Shown here: one piece after another, positions 20,328-28,517 of the stretch
Position numbering within the stretch: the stretch's first letter is position 1
How the letters are laid out: each line of letters opens with the position of its first letter
Source of the DNA: a virus
Virus record (IMG/VR): IMGVR_UViG_3300045454_000137
Coordinates: 1 to 39,157 of that record
Direction: 5' to 3' (one strand)
DNA: 39,157 bases
Translations under genes and position numbers: made by a program
Notes under the pieces: generated by a model
Told to the model about the DNA's origin: nothing
The model's database searches: none
The model's input: the letters and a program-made list of their open reading frames with translations, nothing else

Positions 20328-21941
20328 ATGATCCTGGATCACAAGGGCAAGCCCATTGACATGGGGGCCATCCGCGAGCGGCAAAGCGAATCTGATGACC
20401 TGTCGCGGGTGGGGGCGCTGACACGCGAGTTTGCCAACCACCCCGGCCGGGGGCTGACGCCAGCGCGGCTCAACAGCATCTTGCAAGAAGCAGAGCACGG
20501 CGACCTGCTGGGCCTTCTGGATCTTGCCGACGACATGGAAGAGCGTGACGGCAACATCTTTTCGCAGATGTCGGTGCGCAAGACGGCTGTCATCAAGCAC
20601 GAGTGGGCCGTGCATGCGCCCACGGATGCAAGCAAGGCCGAGAAGATGCTGGCAGATGAGGTGTCTGAATGGCTGGATGACATCCCGGCGTTTGAGGATG
20701 ACGTGCTGCTGGAGCTGCTGGACGGCATCCTTAAGGGCTTCAAGCCCATCGAGATGTGGTGGGAGCTTGACCAGCGCACGCTGCAGCCCCGGTTTGAGAG
20801 CGCGCCGCAACGCTGGCTGACGCTGGACGAGCGCGGCCGCGAGCTGCGCTTTCGCAATGGTGCGCCCTGGGGCGTGCCGCTGCGGCCGTTCAACTGGATC
20901 GTGCATCAGCCGCGCGCGCGGTCGGGTTACCCGTCACGGGCATCGCTGGCCCGCGTGCTGGCCTGGCCCTTCCTGTTCCTCAACTACGCCACGCGCGACC
21001 TGGCTGAGTTTTTGGAGATCTACGGCCTGCCGCTGCGCATCGGCAAATACCCGTCTGGCGCGTCTGACGCCGAAAAGCGCCGCTTGCTGCAGGCCGTGGT
21101 GCAGGTGGGGCACAACGCAGCCGGGATCATCCCGGCCGGGATGAGCATCGACTTCGAAGCCGCAGCGCAGGGCACAGAAAAGCCCTTCCAGGTGATGATG
21201 AGCGAGATGCGCGACATCGAGAGCAAGGTGATCGTGGGGCAGACGCTGACATCGGGCGAGGGCCAGCACGGCACACAGGCCCTGGGCAGCGTGCACAACG
21301 AAGTTCGGCTGGATATTCTGTCGAGCGATGCCAAGCGCCTGGCGCGCACCATCACTCACCAGCTCGTGCGGCCGATGTTGCTGCTCAACAAGCCGGGCCT
21401 GGACCCACGCCGCCTGCCCGAGTTTGTGATTGACGTGCCAGAGCCGGACGATCTGCAGTTGTATGCAGACGCGCTGCCCAAGCTGGCCAAGGCGGGCATG
21501 CGGATCTCTGTATCGGGCCTGCATGATCGCCTGCGCATCCCGATGGCCGGGCCCGATGAGGCGGTGTTGACGGGTGGTGATGGAGCGGGTGTTGAGCCGC
21601 CTGCAGGTGGCCAAGGTGGTGTGGCTGAGCGACGCCAGGCGCCCGCCTCGGCCGCACTGGCGGCGCAGGTGGACGCCGGCCAGCGTGATGCGCTGGATGA
21701 CCTGGTAGCCGATGCGGTGCAAGACTGGCGGCCGGTGATGGAGCCGATGATTCAGCCGCTGCTTGATGAGCTGGACGCCGCCGTGGCCCGTGGCGAGTCG
21801 CTGGCCGACTTCCGCGCGCGGCTGCCGATGATGATCGAGCAGATGGACGCTACGCCGCAGGCCGAGCGCATGGCCCGCGCCGCATTCCTGGCTCGCCTTC
21901 TGGGCGAGGCCGACATCGACCCTGGCACGCCGGCAGACTGA
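20328..21941 (+). CDS. Portal protein, DUF935 (Mu gp29-like)
   Basis: The 537-residue product compares with 512 for Mu gp29. It begins MILDHKGKPIDMGAIRERQ, as family members do, and continues with HPGRGLTPARLNSILQEAEHGDLLGLLDLADDMEERDGNIFSQMSVRK, WHIV-like NWIVHQPRARSGYPSR, and LNYATRDLAEFLEIYGLPLRIGKYPSGASDAEKR. It forms the dodecameric head vertex for DNA entry and tail attachment. ATG 20328 was chosen by the family N-terminus. The same frame is open back to an ATG at 20226, but that adds 34 residues not typical of the family. Confidence 0.9.
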   Translation: MILDHKGKPIDMGAIRERQSESDDLSRVGALTREFANHPGRGLTPARLNSILQEAEHGDLLGLLDLADDMEERDGNIFSQMSVRKTAVIKHEWAVHAPTDASKAEKMLADEVSEWLDDIPAFEDDVLLELLDGILKGFKPIEMWWELDQRTLQPRFESAPQRWLTLDERGRELRFRNGAPWGVPLRPFNWIVHQPRARSGYPSRASLARVLAWPFLFLNYATRDLAEFLEIYGLPLRIGKYPSGASDAEKRRLLQAVVQVGHNAAGIIPAGMSIDFEAAAQGTEKPFQVMMSEMRDIESKVIVGQTLTSGEGQHGTQALGSVHNEVRLDILSSDAKRLARTITHQLVRPMLLLNKPGLDPRRLPEFVIDVPEPDDLQLYADALPKLAKAGMRISVSGLHDRLRIPMAGPDEAVLTGGDGAGVEPPAGGQGGVAERRQAPASAALAAQVDAGQRDALDDLVADAVQDWRPVMEPMIQPLLDELDAAVARGESLADFRARLPMMIEQMDATPQAERMARAAFLARLLGEADIDPGTPAD

Positions 21942-21942
21942 C

Positions 21943-23298
21943 ATGGCGCAAGCAATCCCCCCCGACCTGCACGTGGGCGTGATCGCGCCCCGTGATGCGA
22001 TTGAGGCGTTTCAGCGCCGCAAGCTGCTGCGGCCGTCTTTCCGGTGGGAGGACGTGTGGCAAGAAGAACACTCGCGGGCGTTTGCCGTCGCGGGCGTGCA
22101 GCGCCTGGACGTGCTGAAGGTGTTCCAGGATGCGCTGGATGAGAAGTTCGCGCAGAAGTCCAGCCTGGCTGAGTTTGCCAAGACCGTGCGGCCGCAGTTG
22201 GCAGCCAAGGGGTTTTGGGGCGATGTGGAGGTGCGTGATCCAGACACCGGCGAGGCCAGGATCACCAGGTTCGACAACCGGCGCCTGGAGCTGATCTATG
22301 ACGTGAACACGCGCCAGGCCTATGCCACCGGCCAGTGGGAGCGCATCCAGCGCAACAAGGCGCGCATGCCCTACCTGGTCTATCGGACGATGGACGATGA
22401 CCGCGTGCGGGCAGAGCACGCCGCGTGGAACTGGCTGGTTCTGCCGGCGGATCACCCTTTCTGGCGCACGCACTATCCGCCCTGTGGCTGGCGCTGCCGG
22501 TGCAAGGCCTTTGCGCTTGATCAAACGGGTATTGATCGCCTGAAGGCCGCTGGCAAGCCGCTGCGGTTTGAGGCCCCAAAGATCGACCTGGTCAACTACG
22601 TGAACCCGCGTACGGGCGAGGTGGCCGCGATTCCGCGCGGGATCGACCCGGGCTTTGCTTACAACCCGGGGGTGGCGCGAGATGAGGCGCTGCACGAGCA
22701 GATGCTGCGCAAGGCTTGGGCGGCGCAACCGCTGGCCGGGGCGGTTGCTGTGGCGCAAGCCACTTACGCCAGGCAAGAGATGGTGGCGCAGGCCACCGAG
22801 AAGTTTGGCGCGTGGGTAGACGGCATCGCCCAGCAAGCCCAGGGCGGGCGCGTGCAGCTCAAGGGCGAGCTGCATTTCATCAACGCGATCAAGCCGGCGG
22901 CTGTACGGGCGCTGCAGGCTCGGCGCGTGCCGCTGGCCACCGCCGCGATCGCGGTGCGCGATGCCGACGTGGTGCACGCGTTGCGGCCGCAGAAAGCCGC
23001 GACGGCGGCCGGGGTGGACATCAGCGTGTACAAGCGGCTGCCCGAGTTGCTGGAGCGCGCCACAGCCTTGCTGCTGGAGGTGGGCGCCGAGCAGCAGGCG
23101 CTGCTGTATGTGGTGGACCTGCTGACTGAATCGGGCGCGGCCGCCAAAGTGGTAGTCAAGCTGGACGAACGTCAGGACATGAAGATCGAGGGCAAGCGGG
23201 CGCGTGTACCTCTTAACGTGGTACGCACCGTGACGGTGATGGATCCGCAAGCACTGACAGATCGCAAGCGCTACGAGCTGCTGTGGGGCAAGCTGTGA
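21943..23298 (+). CDS. MuF-type minor head protein (Mu gp30-like) with extra C-terminal domain
   Basis: The 451-residue product has a MuF domain in residues 35-190. It contains RRLELIYDVNTRQAYATGQWERIQ and the closing Cys motif HYPPCGWRCRC (C181, C185, C187). MuF proteins sit with the portal inside the capsid. Residues about 305-435 form a second domain (GELHFINAIKPAAVRAL ... VVKLDERQDMKIEGKRARVPLNVVRTVTVMDP) with the strand/helix pattern of BECR-fold nuclease-like domains often fused to MuF proteins. That assignment is tentative. It starts 1 nt after the portal stop. Confidence 0.85.
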   Translation: MAQAIPPDLHVGVIAPRDAIEAFQRRKLLRPSFRWEDVWQEEHSRAFAVAGVQRLDVLKVFQDALDEKFAQKSSLAEFAKTVRPQLAAKGFWGDVEVRDPDTGEARITRFDNRRLELIYDVNTRQAYATGQWERIQRNKARMPYLVYRTMDDDRVRAEHAAWNWLVLPADHPFWRTHYPPCGWRCRCKAFALDQTGIDRLKAAGKPLRFEAPKIDLVNYVNPRTGEVAAIPRGIDPGFAYNPGVARDEALHEQMLRKAWAAQPLAGAVAVAQATYARQEMVAQATEKFGAWVDGIAQQAQGGRVQLKGELHFINAIKPAAVRALQARRVPLATAAIAVRDADVVHALRPQKAATAAGVDISVYKRLPELLERATALLLEVGAEQQALLYVVDLLTESGAAAKVVVKLDERQDMKIEGKRARVPLNVVRTVTVMDPQALTDRKRYELLWGKL

Positions 23299-23432
23299 GC
23301 AAGAAGGTGGCGCTGCCTGGCGGGAACGTAGGCCCCGCATACGATGCCCGGTTTTCAGGCCAGGGCACCCGACTGGTGACGGCATTTACCCAGCACGCCT
23401 CAGGCAGCGATTTGGAGTGTACCAATGGCTGA
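23295..23432 (+). CDS. Possible 45-residue small protein between MuF and gpG
   Basis: A GTG start at 23295 overlaps the MuF stop in a GTGA junction, and the frame stays open to a TGA overlapping the gpG start by 8 nt, filling the whole gap. A GGGG stretch lies about 7 nt before the GTG. The product (SKKVALPGGNVGPAYDARFSG...) has no recognised relatives. Coupled overlaps on both sides argue for it; small size and no homology argue against. Confidence 0.35.
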   Translation: MSKKVALPGGNVGPAYDARFSGQGTRLVTAFTQHASGSDLECTNG

Positions 23433-23898
23433 GCTTGTGCGCATCCAGGTAGACAGCAGGGCAGTGGATGCGGCGCTGCTGCGCATGATCGAGGCCCTGG
23501 CCGAGCCTGTGCCGCTGTTGAGACGCATGGGCGCGGTGATGGAACGCAACATCGAGCTGCGCTTTGAAACCAAAACCGATCCGGATGGTGTACCGTGGCA
23601 GGCGCTGGCTGATTCGACGCTGGAGAGCTACAAGCGGCGCTACGATGGCGCCATACCTGGCAGCCTGCTCGAGCGCACGCGCGAGATGCGCAACAGCCTG
23701 GCGTCGGTGGTGTTCGGCGGTGCGCTCGAAGTTGGCTTTGGCGTGGCATACGCCGGCTGGCATGTCACGGGCACCAAAGACGGCAAACTGCCCAGGCGTG
23801 ATCCGTTACTGGGCGACTGGCGAACCGGGAGGTTGGGCCAGCAAGATGAGGCGGACCTGGTCGCCGAGATCGAGGATTACCTGAGCCAGCGGTTCTAA
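23425..23898 (+). CDS. Virion morphogenesis protein (Mu gpG-like)
   Basis: The 157-residue product has family features: VDSRAVDAALLRMIEALAEPVPLLRRMGAVMERNIELRFETKTDPDGVPWQALADSTLESY, then LLERTREMRNSLASVV, and a C-terminal RDPLLG followed by a DEADLVAEIEDYL helix. In Mu-type phages this gene family is thought to act at head-tail joining or tail completion. GGAG precedes the ATG at 23425. Confidence 0.82.
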   Translation: MAELVRIQVDSRAVDAALLRMIEALAEPVPLLRRMGAVMERNIELRFETKTDPDGVPWQALADSTLESYKRRYDGAIPGSLLERTREMRNSLASVVFGGALEVGFGVAYAGWHVTGTKDGKLPRRDPLLGDWRTGRLGQQDEADLVAEIEDYLSQRF

Positions 23899-23947
23899 AA
23901 CACTTTGTGTTTAGCGATTGAGGCCGCGCGCAGAAACTGGCGCGGTC

Positions 23948-25060
23948 ATGAAACGCACCGCCACACACCTCGCAGCACTCGAAGGCCTTCGCATCAATGT
24001 GAAGACCGATGTGCAGTTGCTGCCTGCCGGTGTTTTCAAAGCCCGCGATGGTCGCCCTGGTGAGGGCAAGCACTGGAGGCTCAACGATGATCAAGGCCTG
24101 AAACTCGCTCAGAAGCTGAGCGATCGTGCTGCGCGCACGCGATTCAATTTCGACTACGACCACCAGACACTGACCGCGACCAAGGGCGGTCATCTGGCGC
24201 CGGCATCCGGCTGGGCCACCAAGTTTGAGTGGCGCCCTGGGCAGGGCCTGTACGCCACGGATGTGGGCTGGACGGCCAAGGCTGCTGCGCTGATCGATGC
24301 TGAGGAATACATCTACATCAGCCCGCTGATCGTCTATGACGACGATGGCGTGATCACCGACATCTACAACGCCAGCCTGGTCAATGTGCCCGCGCTGCTG
24401 GGTATGGAGCCCGTGCTTGCCGCGCTGCAGGCGTCCCTGTCTTTCACCACCCCCAACGAATCACGAAAGGATTCCAGCATGGATCTTCTGCAAATGTTGA
24501 TCGCCGCGCTCGGCCTGCAAGCCACCGCGACGAACCAGGACGCGCTGAGCGCCATCGAGCAACTCAAGGCCAAGGTGACCACGGCTGAGCAGGCTGCACT
24601 GACCGCCGTGCCCGGTCAGTTGCGCACTGCGTTGTCGCTGGCCGAGACGGCTGACCTGACCGCCGCGCTCAGCGCGGTCGAACAGCTCAAGGCCACCAGT
24701 GGCCAGGCCACGAGCTCGGTGGCGTTGATTGCCCAGCTGCAGTCCCAGGTGGCTGAGCTGAGCGCCAAGACGCACCAGGCCGAGCTGGACGCCGTGGTGG
24801 ACAAGGCCATGCAAGACGGCAAGCTGCTGCCCGCCATGCGCGACTGGGCCGTGGGCCTGGGCAAGAAGGACATGGCCGCGCTGACTGCTTACATCGCCAG
24901 CGCGCCGGTGCTGGGCCTGGGTGGCAAGCAAAGCGGCAAAGACGGCGGTGATGGTGGTGATGGCGGCAACAAAGCCGCGCTGAGCGCCGCCGAAGCCGAC
25001 GTGGTGGCCCGCCTGGGCATCACGCCTGAGCAGTTCAAGCAGGCCGCCGAAGCCGCTTGA
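23948..25060 (+). CDS. Prohead protease/scaffold fusion (Mu gpI-like)
   Basis: The 370-residue product has an N-terminal protease domain (1-165) with RFNFDYDHQTLTATKGGHLAPASGWATK, the Mu-type prohead protease region, and YISPLIVYDDDG ... ASLVNVPALLGMEP. A long Ala/Gln-rich coiled coil (about 180-330) forms the scaffold. A C-terminal Gly/Asp linker (GKDGGDGGDGGN) precedes a capsid-binding-type helix (ITPEQFKQAAEAA). It matures the capsid by removing scaffold. The ATG at 23948 lacks a good ribosome site; an internal start produces the scaffold alone (24479). Confidence 0.87.
   Translation: MKRTATHLAALEGLRINVKTDVQLLPAGVFKARDGRPGEGKHWRLNDDQGLKLAQKLSDRAARTRFNFDYDHQTLTATKGGHLAPASGWATKFEWRPGQGLYATDVGWTAKAAALIDAEEYIYISPLIVYDDDGVITDIYNASLVNVPALLGMEPVLAALQASLSFTTPNESRKDSSMDLLQMLIAALGLQATATNQDALSAIEQLKAKVTTAEQAALTAVPGQLRTALSLAETADLTAALSAVEQLKATSGQATSSVALIAQLQSQVAELSAKTHQAELDAVVDKAMQDGKLLPAMRDWAVGLGKKDMAALTAYIASAPVLGLGGKQSGKDGGDGGDGGNKAALSAAEADVVARLGITPEQFKQAAEAA
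24479..25060 (+). CDS. Scaffold protein from an internal in-frame start (Mu gpZ-like)
   Basis: An internal ATG at 24479, in frame with the protease gene, has the strong site GAAAGGA about 8 nt upstream, much better than the site of the full-length start. The 193-residue product begins MDLLQMLIAALGLQATAT and contains only the coiled-coil scaffold and C-terminal helix. Mu makes its scaffold Z in the same way from gene I, so abundant separate scaffold is expected. Confidence 0.75.
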   Translation: MDLLQMLIAALGLQATATNQDALSAIEQLKAKVTTAEQAALTAVPGQLRTALSLAETADLTAALSAVEQLKATSGQATSSVALIAQLQSQVAELSAKTHQAELDAVVDKAMQDGKLLPAMRDWAVGLGKKDMAALTAYIASAPVLGLGGKQSGKDGGDGGDGGNKAALSAAEADVVARLGITPEQFKQAAEAA

Positions 25061-25095
25061 TCGGCTGAGCACCCACACACTCATAGGAGCACCAC

Positions 25096-25503
25096 ATGCC
25101 CGCAGCAAACTCTGGCCGCATGACCCAACGCCGGGACTCGGTCAACTTCAGCTTTCCCGTCAAGGGCGCCACGTTCATCCCTGTGGGTGCGATGGCCGCC
25201 ATCGACGCCACCGGCCACCTTGTCAACGCCGCAGCCGTGGCTGCCCATCGTGTGGTTGGTGTGGCCGAGGCCGACATCGACAACAGCGCCGGCATCGACG
25301 CCGCGCTCAACGGTCCCGTCAAGCGGGGTTGCTGGAAGTTCGGCAACTCGGCCAGCGCCGACTTGATCGCCCGCGCCGACGTCGGCCAACCCTGCTACGT
25401 GGTGGACAACCAGACCGTGGCCAAGACCTCGAACAGCAACGCCCGCCCAGTGGCTGGCGTGATCCGCGACGTCGAAACCGACGGCGTTTGGGTCGAGATC
25501 TGA
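25096..25503 (+). CDS. Head decoration/cement-like protein
   Basis: The 135-residue product is beta-rich and of the size and position of phage capsid-stabilising proteins. Segments are VNFSFPVKGATFIPVGAMAAIDATGHLVNAA and HRVVGVAEADIDNSAG, and the C-terminus is PVAGVIRDVETDGVWVEI. It resembles DUF2190-type decoration proteins, though the match is by layout. AGGAG precedes the ATG, and it stands between scaffold and major capsid genes. Confidence 0.65.
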   Translation: MPAANSGRMTQRRDSVNFSFPVKGATFIPVGAMAAIDATGHLVNAAAVAAHRVVGVAEADIDNSAGIDAALNGPVKRGCWKFGNSASADLIARADVGQPCYVVDNQTVAKTSNSNARPVAGVIRDVETDGVWVEI

Positions 25504-25555
25504 CGCCGGGCCCCACAAGCCACGCAACCGACATCACTGCCACAGGAGCTCATCC

Positions 25556-26446
25556 ATGCAGATCACACCGGCCAACATGGCCATCTTGAACCAAGGTTTC
25601 CGCGCCGCCTTCATGGGTGCGTTCGCCGCCACGCTGCCCATCTGGAACCGCGTGGCCATGCCTGTGCCGTCCACCACGGCTGAAGAAAAGTACGGCTGGC
25701 TGGGCTCGACCACGCGCTTCCGCGAGTGGCTGGGTGATCGTCAGTACAACGCACTGAAGGTGCACGGCTACACGATCAAGAACAAGACGTTCGAGAACAG
25801 TGTGGAAGTGGACCGCGAGGCCATCGAAGACGATCAGTACGGCGTCTACAACCCGCTGATGCAGCAAATGGGTCAAGACTCTGCGCTGCACCCCGATGAG
25901 CTGGTGTTTGGCTTGCTGCAGGCCGGCTTCACAACGCCTTGCTACGACGGGCAGTACTTCTTCGACACCGATCACCCGGTGGGCGTGGGCACCCAGGTGA
26001 GCAGCGTGAGCAATCACCAGGGGGGCAGCGGCCTGGCCTGGTATCTGCTGGACACCAGCAAGCTGATCAAGCCGCTGATCCTGCAACAGCGCCGCCCGTA
26101 CGCCTTCCTTGCGAAAGACCGTGTCACCGATGACAACGTCTTCGACAAGAAGGTTTTCCGCTATGGCGCCGATGGCCGCAGCAACGTGGGGTTTGGCATG
26201 TGGCAGTTCGCCTACGCATCGAAGCAGCCGCTGGACTCGACCAGCTACGCCGCCGCCCGCGCTGACATGCAGTCGGTCAAGTCTGACGCCGGCAAGCCGT
26301 TGAACGTGCGCGCCAGCCTGCTCGTGGTGCCGCCCCAGCTCGAAAGCCAGGCGCTGGAAACCGTCAAGGCCGCACGCAAGGCCAACGGCGCCGACAACGT
26401 GTACGCCAACAGCGCCGAGGTGCTGGTGGTGCCCTGGCTGGCCTGA
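25556..26446 (+). CDS. Major capsid protein (Mu gpT-like)
   Basis: The 296-residue product matches the Mu major head subunit family. It has ITPANMAILNQGFRAAF, IWNRVAMPVPSTTAEEKYGWLGSTTRFREWLGDRQYNALKVHGYTIKNKTFENSVEVDREAIEDDQYGVYNPL, and YDGQYFFDTDHPV. It should adopt an HK97-type fold and build the icosahedral shell. AGGAG precedes the ATG at 25556. Strong codon bias toward GC-ending codons fits high expression. Confidence 0.92.
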   Translation: MQITPANMAILNQGFRAAFMGAFAATLPIWNRVAMPVPSTTAEEKYGWLGSTTRFREWLGDRQYNALKVHGYTIKNKTFENSVEVDREAIEDDQYGVYNPLMQQMGQDSALHPDELVFGLLQAGFTTPCYDGQYFFDTDHPVGVGTQVSSVSNHQGGSGLAWYLLDTSKLIKPLILQQRRPYAFLAKDRVTDDNVFDKKVFRYGADGRSNVGFGMWQFAYASKQPLDSTSYAAARADMQSVKSDAGKPLNVRASLLVVPPQLESQALETVKAARKANGADNVYANSAEVLVVPWLA

Positions 26447-26488
26447 CACGAGCAAGCACTGAGTCTCAACACCTGAAGGAGTGACCAC

Positions 26489-26746
26489 GTGTCTACCACC
26501 CAAACCAAAGAAACCAAAGGGGCTGCCCGCAAGGCTGGCCCGGTGCCTGCGATCCAGGTTGTGTGCGCCACGCCAGGCTTTCGCCGTGGCGGCCAGGCCT
26601 GGGGCCCCGAGCCTCGCGTGCTGCCGGTGAGTCAGTTCACCGAAGAGCAGCTCGAACAGATCCGTGCCGAGCCCCGCCTGGTGGTGCTCGACACCGTGAT
26701 CGAGCCCGAGGCCCAGGCCGACACCGAGGCCGAAGCCATCAAGTAA
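26489..26746 (+). CDS. HI1506/Mu gp35-like head-region protein
   Basis: The product has 85 residues from a GTG at 26489 (AAGGAG upstream). It has the family pattern IQVVCATPGFRRGGQAWG, then VSQFTEEQLEQIRAEPRLVVLDTV, as in FluMu gp35-type proteins. An acidic C-terminal tail follows. It lies directly after the capsid gene as in Mu-like prophages. The role is structural or unknown. Confidence 0.75.
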   Translation: MSTTQTKETKGAARKAGPVPAIQVVCATPGFRRGGQAWGPEPRVLPVSQFTEEQLEQIRAEPRLVVLDTVIEPEAQADTEAEAIK

Positions 26747-26859
26747 GGATCGCGCCGGGGGGCGTGGCGCGCGCAAGCGCAGAGGCGTGGTCAGCCGCAG
26801 CAAGTGGGAGCCTTGCACCCACTTCGCTCACTTTGCATCCACGCTGATCTGTCAATCAA

Positions 26860-27288
26860 ATGGCTTACGCAACACGCGCTGACATGGAGCTGAGATTCGG
26901 TCTCGATGAGATCGTGCAGCTCACCGACATCACGGTGCCCCGCACTGGCGATGTCAATGACAGCGTGCTGACTCGGGCCCTGGATGACGCCAGCTCGTGG
27001 ATCGACGGCTACCTGAGCAGCCGCTACCCCGTGCCCGTGACGCACGCTGTGGCGGTTGACCTGCTGCGTTACCACTGCTGCAGCGCGGCCCGGCACATGC
27101 TGATGACCGTGGCCCCTGACGATGCGGCCGTCGCAGCCTGGAAAGAGGCCCGCGACTACTTGATGGCGGTGGCCAAGGGCCAGATCAACCTGTTGCCTCC
27201 TTCGGCGCCGGACGCCGGCCCGGGGGATACGGTGGAGTTCAACCCTGGCACCAAGCACTTTGGCCGTGATGGGTGGGGCGTGTCATGA
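26860..27288 (+). CDS. DUF1320 protein (Mu gp36-like)
   Basis: The 142-residue product has the DUF1320 pattern MAYATRADMELRFGLDEIVQLTD, then VLTRALDDASSWIDGYLSSRYPVPV and AVAVDLLRYHCCSAARHML. Family members probably act as head-tail connectors, similar to lambda-type adaptor proteins. There is no clear Shine-Dalgarno before 26860. A 113-bp gap without a visible feature precedes it. Confidence 0.82.
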   Translation: MAYATRADMELRFGLDEIVQLTDITVPRTGDVNDSVLTRALDDASSWIDGYLSSRYPVPVTHAVAVDLLRYHCCSAARHMLMTVAPDDAAVAAWKEARDYLMAVAKGQINLLPPSAPDAGPGDTVEFNPGTKHFGRDGWGVS

Positions 27289-27731
27289 GCAAAGCGCTGA
27301 TGCACGCCGATTACCTGTTCATCGGCCCGCTGATCGAAGCCCGCCTGGCGGCGAGCCTGCCCGAGCTGACGGTGAGCGGCATCGAGCAACTGGCCCAGGC
27401 CACCGAGCGCAACGTGCGCAGCTTGGACGCGTTCGTGCTGTGGGACGGTGAGTCGTTCGGCGCCAATGAGCGCGAGCGCGCCAGCCGCGACAGCGTGATG
27501 GTCGATCACCTCTGGACTGTGTTGCTGGCCATCCGCAACGCCAGCCAGGTCAACGCGGATGCACGCAACCGCCAGGCCGGCCAGGTGCTGTCAGGCATCC
27601 ATCGCTCGCTGCATGGCTGGACGCCCGACGGCCTGCATCGACCACTGTTGCGCGCCAATGGCCGCAAGCCGAGTTACGGCAACAACACAGCGCTGTACCC
27701 GCTGACGTTTTCAATCACGCTCAACATCTGA
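27285..27731 (+). CDS. Gp37-like protein, probable tail terminator
   Basis: The product has 148 residues, starting at ATG 27285 in an ATGA overlap with the gp36-like gene. It has YLFIGPLIEARLAASLPEL, VLWDGESF, VDHLWTVLLAIRNASQVNADARNRQAGQVLSGIHRSLHGW and a C-terminal YPLTFSITLNI strand. The overall pattern is that of Mu gp37-type/tail-terminator-like proteins that end the tail tube. The next gene is the tube protein, consistent with this. Confidence 0.7.
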   Translation: MSKALMHADYLFIGPLIEARLAASLPELTVSGIEQLAQATERNVRSLDAFVLWDGESFGANERERASRDSVMVDHLWTVLLAIRNASQVNADARNRQAGQVLSGIHRSLHGWTPDGLHRPLLRANGRKPSYGNNTALYPLTFSITLNI

Positions 27732-27742
27732 AGGAGCACAAC

Positions 27743-28501
27743 ATGCCCGGTTTTTCTGGTCAAGGCATCGTATCCATCGCAGAGCGGCTGCCCAGCGGCC
27801 TGCCCGGCGTTTTCCGTGAGCTGGGCAACTGCCCATCGTTCGAGCTGGGCTTGACCGAAGAGACGGTTGAGCGCACCGAGTCGATGAGCGGCCAGCGCCT
27901 GCCATTCCGCAAGATGACGCGCACCCGTGGCGGCACGCTGACCCTGCAGACGGACGAATTCAACAAGGCCAACTTGGCACTGGCCGTGGTGGGCAGCGTG
28001 ACGCAGGTGGCCGCTGGCACCCCTGTGACCAACTGGGCCCTGCCCACTGACCTGCAGGTGGGCGACATCGTGGCGCTGCCGGCGCTCAACGTGGCGGCCA
28101 ACACGCTGACCATCACTGACTCCGCCTCTGGCACCGCTGTGGACCTTGTGCTGGACACCCACTACAGCTACGACCCGCTGTCGGCCGAGATCAAGATCTT
28201 GAGCCTGACGGGTATCACACAGCCGCTGACGGCCGACTTCACGCCTGGTGGCCACGTGGCCGTGGGCGCTTTCCAGGCGGCGTCGAAAGAGTACTGGGTG
28301 CGGCTCAAGGGCATCAACACCGACACCAGCGAGCGCGGCGTGACCGACATCTTCCGCTGCAAGATCAACCCCGCAACCGCGCTGGCCTTGATCAACGAAG
28401 ACTTCCTGGACTTCGACATGGAGCTGACGGTGCTGGCAGACCTGACCCGCGAGACGGATGATCCGGGCGGCCAGTTCTTCCGCTTCGCGACCGCCGCGTG
28501 A
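27743..28501 (+). CDS. Tail tube protein (siphovirus type)
   Basis: The 252-residue product is beta-rich. Its start MPGFSGQGIVSIAERLPSGLPGVFRELGNCPSFELGLTEE resembles tail tube subunits of flexible-tailed phages, and WVRLKGINTDTSERGVTDIFRCKINPA resembles their C-terminal part. No tail sheath gene follows, so the tail is non-contractile. AAGGAG precedes the ATG. Confidence 0.75.
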   Translation: MPGFSGQGIVSIAERLPSGLPGVFRELGNCPSFELGLTEETVERTESMSGQRLPFRKMTRTRGGTLTLQTDEFNKANLALAVVGSVTQVAAGTPVTNWALPTDLQVGDIVALPALNVAANTLTITDSASGTAVDLVLDTHYSYDPLSAEIKILSLTGITQPLTADFTPGGHVAVGAFQAASKEYWVRLKGINTDTSERGVTDIFRCKINPATALALINEDFLDFDMELTVLADLTRETDDPGGQFFRFATAA

Positions 28502-28517
28502 TTGAAGGGCTGACACC

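Noticed and set aside
21850-23385. Long minus-strand frame (about 511 codons) opposite the MuF gene
   Set aside because: It is antisense to MuF, with no domain and an amino-acid mix typical of GC-rich shadow frames.
23898-23912. AAACAC-TTT-GTGTTT inverted repeat over the gpG stop codon as a terminator
   Set aside because: The 6-bp AT-rich stem has no T-run and the next head gene follows within 50 bp. It is too weak to claim.
25550-26818. Minus-strand frame (about 422 codons) opposite the capsid gene
   Set aside because: It is a shadow of a highly expressed gene with strong codon bias. No motif or ribosome site.
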